Of a stretch of 11,995 bases of DNA, positions 7,341 to 11,995 are shown one piece after another. The notes under the pieces are model-generated. The model did not search any database and was not told the origin of the DNA. It saw only the letters and a program-made list of their open reading frames with translations. Source of the stretch: CAYMJK01 sp043101635. Lineage in GTDB: Bacteria; Planctomycetota; Phycisphaerae; Phycisphaerales; UBA1924. The position numbers and the translations under genes were made by a program. Each line of letters begins with the position of its first letter. Position 1 is the first letter of the stretch. The stretch covers positions 1 through 11,995 of the forward strand of contig JBICIE010000271.1 of assembly GCA_043101635.1 (NCBI GenBank), given 5' to 3'.

Positions 7341-8393
7341 CTAGCGGTCGCCCGAGCGGCCGAGCTGGGCCCGCAGGGCGGTCACTTCCGCCTTCAGCCG
7401 CGCGATCTCATCCAGCAGCGACTGGCGATCATCCCCCGCCGGCGCCGATGCGCGGATCGCCGCGAGATTGCGCCGGGCGACGTTGAGTTGCGACTCGACC
7501 GCACGTACCTCGGCCTCCGCCCGCATCAGTTCGGTCTTGGCCTCCTCAACCTCGCTGGCGCTGACGGCCGCCTTCTCCGCGAGCTGCTGCATCTGATCGA
7601 GCCGGCGCCTGGCGCCATCCAGTTCCACCTGGCCGATCGCAAGCTGCGATTCCAGCACCATCACCTGGTGCTCGAGGCCGTCCACCCGGTCCGTGATCTC
7701 CATGGCGCTCTTGCGCCGGTCCTTCAGATCGCGCCGGATCTCGCTGAGCAGGTTGCTGACCACCGCGAGCTCACGGTCCTGCCCGCGGATGATGATGATC
7801 GCGGCGTCCTCGTGGAACATCACCTCCCGGTCCTCGCTCGGCCCCTGCAGCTTCAGGGCCGCGTCGATGCTGGAGAGGATCGTCTCCGGGCTGATCGTCA
7901 GCACCGCCGGCGCGCCCGGCTCAGGCTCGATCAACTCGCGCACCGAGTAGACGTTGATCGATGGCGAGGCCGGTCTGCCCTGCCGGTCAAAGGCCTGTTG
8001 AGGGCTCGCGATGCGGATCAGCGTGTACACCGGCGCCGAGCCGCGCGACCCGCCCATCCGGTCGATCAGCAGGCGCTCCGAGGCGCCCGCGCTGCTGAGC
8101 AGTTCCAGCGCCGTATCGATCTGCACCTCGCGCAGGTCAACGGGGTTGGCCTTCAGTCGCAGCACCTCGTCGCTGGCGACGACGTTCACCGGCGTCGGCT
8201 CGGCCGCGCTCTTCAGGGCCTTGAGGTAGTCGCCGACCGTCCCGCCGCGGAAGCTCACGTCGACCGTCGGCGCCGAGCCAAATGGCGATTGCCCGCCCTC
8301 GGCTTGCTCCTGGGCCTGCGCAAGCGCCGGAGGCGCGGCGCCCAGCAGGACAAGGGCGATCGGAACAAGAACGGTTCGCAGACGGGGTCGCAT
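7341..8393 (-). CDS. Secreted protein with secretin/STN-type N domains and a C-terminal coiled coil
   Basis: The 350-residue protein starts with a signal peptide (Arg-rich start, hydrophobic residues 7-22, likely cleavage near ALA-25). Residues about 44-102 read like a secretin/TonB short N-terminal domain: VDVSFRGGTVGDYLKAL, a strand NVVASDEVLRLKANPV, then TALELL. A second small domain (about 145-222) includes the secretin-type phrase VMFHEDAAIIIIRG and a following helix. Residues about 215-345 are a long heptad-like coiled coil rich in Glu, Arg, Ala and Leu. No secretin beta-barrel is present, so it is not a pore itself; it may be a periplasmic assembly or scaffold protein. The start has AGGAG seven bases upstream. 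It lies just ahead of the sigma gene, which suggests a shared envelope-related role, but this is inference. Confidence 0.85.
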   Translation of the reverse strand: MRPRLRTVLVPIALVLLGAAPPALAQAQEQAEGGQSPFGSAPTVDVSFRGGTVGDYLKALKSAAEPTPVNVVASDEVLRLKANPVDLREVQIDTALELLSSAGASERLLIDRMGGSRGSAPVYTLIRIASPQQAFDRQGRPASPSINVYSVRELIEPEPGAPAVLTISPETILSSIDAALKLQGPSEDREVMFHEDAAIIIIRGQDRELAVVSNLLSEIRRDLKDRRKSAMEITDRVDGLEHQVMVLESQLAIGQVELDGARRRLDQMQQLAEKAAVSASEVEEAKTELMRAEAEVRAVESQLNVARRNLAAIRASAPAGDDRQSLLDEIARLKAEVTALRAQLGRSGDR

Positions 8394-8400
8394 GGCGTTG

Positions 8401-8405
8401 CTCCT
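8401..8405 (-). promoter_or_regulatory. Shine-Dalgarno AGGAG of the secretin-N-domain gene
   Basis: AGGAG on the minus strand lies seven bases before the ATG at 8393 and supports that start. Confidence 0.65.
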
Positions 8406-8411
8406 GGAAAG

Positions 8412-8439
8412 GGCGGCCCCGGGGAGGTCGCGGGCCGCC
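8412..8439 (-). other. GC-only hairpin just before the ribosome binding site
   Basis: GGCGGCCC and GGGCCGCC form a perfect 8-bp stem around a 12-nt loop in the 111-nt gap between the prenyltransferase stop and the next start. On the transcribed strand the loop contains CCTCC, which could pair partly with the nearby AGGAG. No T-tract follows, so a simple intrinsic terminator is unlikely. Confidence 0.4.
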
Positions 8440-8504
8440 GGGCTTGGTGTCTCAGCGGCTCAACGGCGCCGACGGGCCGGTTTGGCGCGCGGCGAGCAGT
8501 TTTT

Positions 8505-9497
8505 CTACCGCCGATAGCCCAGCGGATGCTCGGCCAGGTTGTACGCCTCGCGCAGGGCCGTCATGCCGAGGTACCCGGCCAGCGTGAGCCCGCCGAGGAT
8601 CGCCGCGGCGCCGATCAGCCCCTCCCCCAGGGCCCACGCCACCGCGTACAGCGACATGCAGACCGAGCCGTACCGCCCGACCTTCTCCGCCGCCCGCGGC
8701 CCCGGCCCCACGCGCACCACCCGACGGATCGAGATGATGGCGAACCCGATCATCAGCCCCCCGATCAGTGCGGCCGGCCACAGGCTGACCCACTGCGGCC
8801 ACAGCCCCTGCTCCCGCAGCCCGTGCACCCAGCCCGCCGTGATGATCAGCCCGCTGGCGGCCAGCCACCCGATCACCACCGCCACGATCGCCCGGCGCGA
8901 CAGCGGCGGCCCGCGCCGCCCGATCAGATGCGTGGCCACTCCCACGATGATCGAATGCGTCATCACCAGCCAGACCGGCCAGATGAAGATCAGCCCGGTG
9001 TTCGCCACCGCCATGTGGCCGGCAAACACCAGCCCCAGCAGCGTCAGTCCGATCGCGGGCACGAACTTGCCGGCAGCGTCGTACAGCATCGCGCCGACCG
9101 CCACCAGCAGCGTCATCTGCACGCCGGCGACGCCGAAGACCGTGGCGCCGAGGATCGCGATCAGCAGCGTGACAGCGACGATGATCGCCGCCCCGCGCTC
9201 CGAGATCTGGCCGGCCGCGAGCGGGCGCTCCGGGCGCAGCAGCCGGTCCCGCTTCAGATCGAGGATGTCGTTGAGCGCCACCCCGAAGGCGTACAGCCCG
9301 ACGGCCGCGCCGGCGCCGCCGGCCAGCAGCAGCAGCAGGTTCGTCTCGGCGAGGTGCGCGCCAGCGCTGTGCGCCTGCTCCTGCGGGTGCGCGCGCGTCC
9401 AGAGGATCACCAGCCAGATGTTGCTGATGGCGGCGAACGCGGTGGTGATGCGCGTCAGGCGCAGGATCGGGGCGATCTGGAGGAGGAAGCGCCGCAT
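8505..9497 (-). CDS. UbiA-family prenyltransferase (membrane)
   Basis: The 330-residue protein has eight or nine hydrophobic helices. It carries the first Asp-rich motif NDILDLKRD (Asn76, Asp77, Asp80, Asp84) followed by the diagnostic RPLAAGQIS (91-99). The second conserved region is reduced to YDAAGK (139-144) with a single Asp, whereas UbiA enzymes usually carry DxxxD here. The family attaches a polyprenyl chain to an aromatic or other acceptor in the membrane (quinones, heme O, chlorophyll, geranylgeranyl lipids). Nothing in the sequence or neighbours fixes the acceptor, since no quinone or heme genes are near. The start at 9497 has no Shine-Dalgarno sequence. The gene follows the small membrane protein gene by 24 nt and is probably co-transcribed with it. 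Confidence 0.88.
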   Translation of the reverse strand: MRRFLLQIAPILRLTRITTAFAAISNIWLVILWTRAHPQEQAHSAGAHLAETNLLLLLAGGAGAAVGLYAFGVALNDILDLKRDRLLRPERPLAAGQISERGAAIIVAVTLLIAILGATVFGVAGVQMTLLVAVGAMLYDAAGKFVPAIGLTLLGLVFAGHMAVANTGLIFIWPVWLVMTHSIIVGVATHLIGRRGPPLSRRAIVAVVIGWLAASGLIITAGWVHGLREQGLWPQWVSLWPAALIGGLMIGFAIISIRRVVRVGPGPRAAEKVGRYGSVCMSLYAVAWALGEGLIGAAAILGGLTLAGYLGMTALREAYNLAEHPLGYRR

Positions 9498-9506
9498 CGG
9501 CCCGCG

Positions 9507-9512
9507 ATGGTA
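9507..9512 (-). promoter_or_regulatory. Weak -10-like element before the prenyltransferase
   Basis: TACCAT on the minus strand ends nine bases before the ATG at 9497, so a start of transcription two or three bases before the gene is possible. The spacing is less exact than for cinA or the sigma gene. Confidence 0.2.
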
Positions 9513-9521
9513 CGGGCGCGG

Positions 9522-9881
9522 CTACCGGCAGCCGCAGCTTCGGCGCGTCGCCTCGCCGATGGGGCGCGGGCCGGAGCAGCAGACGGGGCGGCCGGGCATG
9601 TCATCCTCGCGGCCCTCGGACTCCGGCTTCTTCGGCCGAGCCTCCGCTGCGGCCATGATGGTGCCCAGCGCGATGGCGCCGAAGCCCATCAGCGGCACGA
9701 TCATGGGCAGGTGCACGCCCCAGCGCGGCGCCAGCACGAAGCACAGGAACGCCAGCACAAGCGACAGCCCCAGGGCCACCGCCAGGCGCCGGATCGAGCC
9801 GCGGGCCTGCTCGGCCTGGACCTCGGCTTCGGGCTCGGCGTCGGCAAAGTCGCCGGCCAGTTGGAGCGGATGATCGGTCAC
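9522..9881 (-). CDS. Small two-helix membrane protein with a Cys-rich tail
   Basis: I do not recognise the family. From the GTG at 9881 it has 119 residues: an acidic N-terminus (1-26), two transmembrane helices (about 33-52 and 58-79), then a charged linker (RPKKPESEGREDD) and a tail with Cys101, Cys102, Cys116 and Cys118 (a CC-x13-CxC pattern). Both ends should lie on the same side of the membrane, and positive charges suggest the cytoplasm. The four Cys could bind a metal. The open frame extends to 10178, but that part overlaps the divergent nuclease gene and looks non-coding. The GTG is chosen because TACCCT ends six bases before it; the ATG at 9899 (125 residues) is the alternative. Neither has a Shine-Dalgarno sequence. 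The prenyltransferase gene follows after 24 nt. Confidence 0.7.
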   Translation of the reverse strand: MTDHPLQLAGDFADAEPEAEVQAEQARGSIRRLAVALGLSLVLAFLCFVLAPRWGVHLPMIVPLMGFGAIALGTIMAAAEARPKKPESEGREDDMPGRPVCCSGPRPIGEATRRSCGCR

Positions 9882-9886
9882 AGGGG

Positions 9887-9893
9887 TAGGGTA
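9887..9893. promoter_or_regulatory. Possible overlapping divergent -10 elements (TAGGGTA)
   Basis: TAGGGT (9887-9892) on the plus strand and TACCCT (9888-9893) on the minus strand overlap. The minus element ends six bases before the GTG at 9881 (leaderless). The plus element would give the nuclease gene a leader of about 89 nt that contains two hairpins. No -35 hexamers are clear. Confidence 0.3.
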
Positions 9894-9922
9894 CCACATC
9901 ACGGCGGCTCGGGGCAGGATTC

Positions 9923-9961
9923 CGGGCGCCGAGCGGCGCCCGCAGGGCCAGAACCGGCCCT
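9923..9961 (+). promoter_or_regulatory. Two tandem hairpins ahead of the nuclease gene
   Basis: The first stem is CGGGCGCC/GGCGCCCG with loop GAGC (9923-9942), 8 bp and perfect. The second is AGGGCC/GGCCCT with loop AGAACC (9944-9961), followed by a T-rich stretch up to about 9976. Together they fill the middle of the 106-nt divergent spacer. They could be operators, or leader hairpins of the nuclease transcript with the second acting as an attenuator. GC-rich chance pairing is also possible. Confidence 0.4.
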
Positions 9962-9976
9962 CGTTCTCCCTTATTC

Positions 9977-9980
9977 GGAG
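9977..9980 (+). promoter_or_regulatory. Shine-Dalgarno GGAG of the nuclease gene
   Basis: GGAG lies seven bases before the ATG at 9988 and supports that start. Confidence 0.55.
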
Positions 9981-9987
9981 CTTTCCC

Positions 9988-11190
9988 ATGCGACTTGCGG
10001 CACTGCTCGCCACCCTTGCCCTCGCCGGTGGGGTCCTGGCCCAGGATGTGACCATCCGGGTGGCGACCTTCAACGTGGAGGATCTGCGGACCAGCGAACT
10101 GGTCCGAAATGATGTCCCGCGGGCCCAGCGGCTCGCCGAGACGCTCCAGCGGCTGCGGCCCAACATCGTGCTGATCAACGAGATCGCCTACGACCTTCCC
10201 GGGGCGCCGGATTGCCCGCCGGAGGGCGAGGGGCGCAACGCCCGGCGCTTCGTCGAGCACTACCTGAGCTTCGCCCAGGCGGAGGGGCTCGAGCCGCTGC
10301 GGTACACGGCGTTCATGGCGCCGGTGAACACCGGCATGCCCAGCGGGTTCGACCTGGACAACGACGGGCAGACTGTGACCGAGTTCCCGGCGCCGGGGCG
10401 GGCGAAGGCGGACGGCTCGTATCCGGAGGCGCCCGCGGAGGCGCGGGCCTACGGCAATGACTGCTGGGGCTTCGGGACGTTTCCCGGGCAGTACGGGATG
10501 GCGCTGCTGGTCGATGAGCGGCTGGAGATCCTGACCGATGAGGTTCGCACCTTCCGCAAGCTGCCGTGGAACTACATGAACGGGGCGCTGCTGCCCGAGA
10601 CCGAGTCGGGCGAGCCGTGGTACAGCGAGGAGGAACTGGTCTACATGCGCCTCAGCTCCAAGAGCCACTGGGATGTGCCGGTGCGCCTGCCCAACGGGAG
10701 CGTGGTGCACCTCCTGTGCAGTCATCCGACGCCGCCGGCGTTCGACGGGCCGGAGCAGCGCAACGTGCGGCGAAATCATGATGAGATCCGTTTCTGGAAC
10801 GACTATCTCTCCAGCGCTTCGTACATCGTCGATGATGATGAGCGGCCCGGCGGGCTGCTGCGCGGGCAGGCGTTCATCATCCTCGGCGATCTGAACGCCG
10901 ATCCGGATGAGGGCGACGCGATGACCGAGTCGCTGGATGACCTGCTGGCCAACCGGCGCATCGACGCTCGCCTTGTGCCGATGGCGACCGAGCCAGTCGA
11001 TGGCCTGGACGCCGATGACACGGCGCAGTGGGGGCGGCGGGTGGACTACATCCTGCCCTCGACGAACCTGCTGCCGCTGGAGGCGGGCGTGTGGCGCACG
11101 GCGCCGCTGGAACGGGCGGGCCAGAGCGGGTTCCCGAGCGATCACTTCCCGGTGTGGATGAAGCTCACGGTTCCGGCGCCGGCGCCGTAG
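9988..11190 (+). CDS. Secreted endonuclease/exonuclease/phosphatase family protein
   Basis: The 400-residue protein starts with a signal peptide (residues 1-18, cleavage likely after VLA). The family fold is shown by ATFNVEDLR (26-34, Asn29), LINEIA with Glu65 as metal ligand, GQYGMALL (167-174), CSHPTPPAFDGPEQRN with His246, ILGDLNADP with Asp301 and Asn303, RRVDYILP (350-357) and the closing SDHFPVW with Asp385/His386. All main catalytic positions of the DNase I/exonuclease III-like fold are present. The longer spacing and the NHDEIRFW stretch (263-270) match the larger secreted members found in many bacteria. The substrate could be extracellular nucleic acid or a phosphoester; sequence alone does not decide. 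Its codons end mostly in G, whereas cinA and polA on the same strand favour C. It is divergent from the small membrane protein gene. Confidence 0.93.
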   Translation: MRLAALLATLALAGGVLAQDVTIRVATFNVEDLRTSELVRNDVPRAQRLAETLQRLRPNIVLINEIAYDLPGAPDCPPEGEGRNARRFVEHYLSFAQAEGLEPLRYTAFMAPVNTGMPSGFDLDNDGQTVTEFPAPGRAKADGSYPEAPAEARAYGNDCWGFGTFPGQYGMALLVDERLEILTDEVRTFRKLPWNYMNGALLPETESGEPWYSEEELVYMRLSSKSHWDVPVRLPNGSVVHLLCSHPTPPAFDGPEQRNVRRNHDEIRFWNDYLSSASYIVDDDERPGGLLRGQAFIILGDLNADPDEGDAMTESLDDLLANRRIDARLVPMATEPVDGLDADDTAQWGRRVDYILPSTNLLPLEAGVWRTAPLERAGQSGFPSDHFPVWMKLTVPAPAP

Positions 11191-11236
11191 GGGGGGCGCG
11201 GGAGTGGGGACCGAGACCTGCGCCGGCGGGTTGCGG

Positions 11237-11242
11237 TATGCT
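11237..11242 (+). promoter_or_regulatory. Candidate leaderless promoter of the zinc-ribbon gene
   Basis: TATGCT ends exactly six bases before the ATG at 11249, with no Shine-Dalgarno sequence. The same geometry is seen at the sigma gene and, with five bases, at cinA. Confidence 0.4.
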
Positions 11243-11248
11243 GCCGGC

Positions 11249-11764
11249 ATGTGGACGCGGCACGTACTCGGCGGAGTTGCGACGATCCGGCACGCGACCG
11301 GGTGGCCGCGCCCGTTGTGCCGGCGGTTCTACAAGCGGGCCGGGCGGCGCTTCACCTGGGGCCCGCTGGTGGCGGTGCTGGTCGCGGTGTTCGTGGTCTT
11401 CCCGGCCGGCGCGGCTCTCATCGAGTCGATCCTGAATCCCCACCTGATCGCATTCATTGAGACGATTCCGGAGGGCGCCAGCGTCGCCGAAGGGCTCTGG
11501 CTGATGGCGCTGCACATCCTCCCGCTGCTCATGCCGCTGCTGCTGGTGTGGTTCGCGATGATGTGGGTGGTTGTTGGGGTGGGCGTCCGCATGCACGCCC
11601 GGCGCATCCTGCGGATGTACCGGAGCGAGCCGTGGTGTCTGGAGTGCGGATATTCGATGGGGGGGCTGGGCGGGGCCCGTGTCTGTCCGGAGTGTGGGAC
11701 GGGGATTGACCGGGCGATTGCGCGGTGGGTTGGGGATGGTGGGGGTGATGAGGGATCTGCTTAG
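11249..11764 (+). CDS. Membrane protein with C-terminal zinc ribbon
   Basis: The 171-residue protein has a basic N-terminus (1-36), a transmembrane helix (about 37-58), a short extracytoplasmic loop (59-83), a second long hydrophobic segment (about 84-113), and a cytoplasmic C-terminal zinc ribbon with Cys130, Cys133, Cys146 and Cys149 (CLECGYSM...VCPECG). This CxxCGY...CPECG ribbon at the end or start of small membrane proteins is common in planctomycete genomes; its function is unknown. The frame is open from a GTG at 11204, but I chose the ATG at 11249 because of the TAnnnT six bases upstream and because the extra 15 residues look unstructured. The gene lies 58 nt after the nuclease stop. 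Its 3' end is unusually G-rich. Confidence 0.8.
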   Translation: MWTRHVLGGVATIRHATGWPRPLCRRFYKRAGRRFTWGPLVAVLVAVFVVFPAGAALIESILNPHLIAFIETIPEGASVAEGLWLMALHILPLLMPLLLVWFAMMWVVVGVGVRMHARRILRMYRSEPWCLECGYSMGGLGGARVCPECGTGIDRAIARWVGDGGGDEGSA

Positions 11765-11995
11765 ATAGCAGAGAGGATCGCTCGCTTCGCGAGCGGGTTG
11801 TTGTACCCCCTTCGTCTCGCTGCGCTCGACACTTCCCCCGCCGGGGGCGGGGGAAGGGCAAAGGCAGAGGGGAGCGCTCGCTGCGCTCGCGGTTCGTTCT
11901 TTAACCCTCACCGCGGCACTTCGTGCCTTGCCTCTCCCGCCGGGGGCGGGAGAGGGAGCTGCGCTCGCGGATTGTTCTGTAACCGGCGCCGCGGC
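11765..11995. repeat. Array of short hairpin repeats (REP-like), continues past the window end
   Basis: No gene is seen here. The 10-mer GCTGCGCTCG occurs three times (11819, 11880, 11958). An 18-nt unit GCGGTTCGTTCTTTAACC (11889-11906) recurs with 15 of 18 matches at 11967-11984, and in shortened form near 11793. Between them lie long hairpins: CTTCCCCCGC/GCGGGGGAAG (11832-11856) and CCTCTCCCGC/GCGGGAGAGG (11931-11955), both with loop CGGGG, and a small one, GGCAC/GTGCC (11915-11927). The second long hairpin has the same arms as the one at 5871-5895. The layout is that of dispersed intergenic REP/BIME-type repeats. No transposase of the REP-associated kind is present in the window. Confidence 0.75.
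11779..11795 (+). terminator. Hairpin 15 nt after the zinc-ribbon gene
   Basis: CGCTCGC and GCGAGCG form a perfect 7-bp stem with loop TTC, soon after the stop at 11764. A short T/G-rich stretch follows but no real T-tract. It may be a weak terminator or simply the first unit of the repeat array. Confidence 0.35.

Noticed and set aside
9882..9987. Chromosome replication origin
   Set aside because: The skew change and diverging genes fit, but there are no DnaA boxes, no AT-rich stretch and no dnaA, dnaN or parAB nearby, so it is reported only as a skew observation.
6507..10112. A 1201-residue open frame on the plus strand
   Set aside because: It runs antisense through five well-supported minus-strand genes, is low in complexity (Arg/Pro/Ala/His-rich) and shows no domain. 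It is a by-product of high GC content.
9882..10178. N-terminal extension of the small membrane protein up to 10178
   Set aside because: It overlaps the start and signal peptide of the divergent nuclease gene and looks like antisense Ser/Arg-rich text.
9601..11250. A 549-residue open frame on the minus strand
   Set aside because: It is antisense to the secreted nuclease gene, whose motifs are complete, and has Arg/Pro/Gln-rich text without family features.
11765..11995. CRISPR array
   Set aside because: The repeats are hairpin modules of unequal length with irregular spacing and no unique spacers, and no cas gene is in view.

Overview
The window is a very GC-rich bacterial chromosomal segment with tightly packed genes. 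I place it tentatively in the Planctomycetota, probably a Phycisphaerae-like lineage. The hints are an ECF-type sigma factor with a downstream one-helix membrane protein, a membrane protein ending in a CxxCGY...CPECG zinc ribbon, a small two-helix holin-like protein, a periplasmic protein with secretin-type N domains, and many starts without a Shine-Dalgarno sequence. No rRNA, tRNA, CRISPR array, transposase or phage module is visible.

Layout. 1-966 (+): 3' part of polA, DNA polymerase I. 971-4403 (-): a MacB/YbbAP-like ABC exporter, with the ATPase first (3669-4403) and then a large FtsX-type permease split by an in-frame TAG into two reading frames (2225-3718 and 971-2206). 4522-5841 (+): full-length cinA. 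5842-6051: a spacer with a REP-like hairpin. 6052-6327 (+): a small holin-like membrane protein. 6338-9881 (-): in order of transcription, a small Cys-tailed membrane protein, a UbiA-family prenyltransferase, a secreted secretin-N-domain/coiled-coil protein, an ECF-like sigma factor and a one-helix probable sigma partner. 9988-11190 (+): a secreted endonuclease/exonuclease/phosphatase protein. 11249-11764 (+): a membrane protein with a zinc ribbon. 11765-11995: an array of short hairpin repeats that runs off the window.

The start sites fall into two classes. Genes inside overlapping units (permease, sigma partner), and also the holin-like, secretin-N-domain and nuclease genes, carry a Shine-Dalgarno sequence 6-7 nt before the start. 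Several unit-leading genes (cinA, sigma factor, zinc-ribbon protein, small membrane protein) instead have TAnnnT only 5-6 nt before the start, the arrangement of leaderless transcripts.

Three observations stand out: the TAG that splits the permease without any restart signal; the leaderless-type TAnnnT starts; and a change of GC skew on the + strand from C-rich (1 to about 9.5 kb) to G-rich (about 9.9 kb to the end) that does not follow gene orientation. I found no clear new defence or metabolic system. The least ordinary gene set is the secretin-N-domain protein, sigma factor and one-helix protein group.
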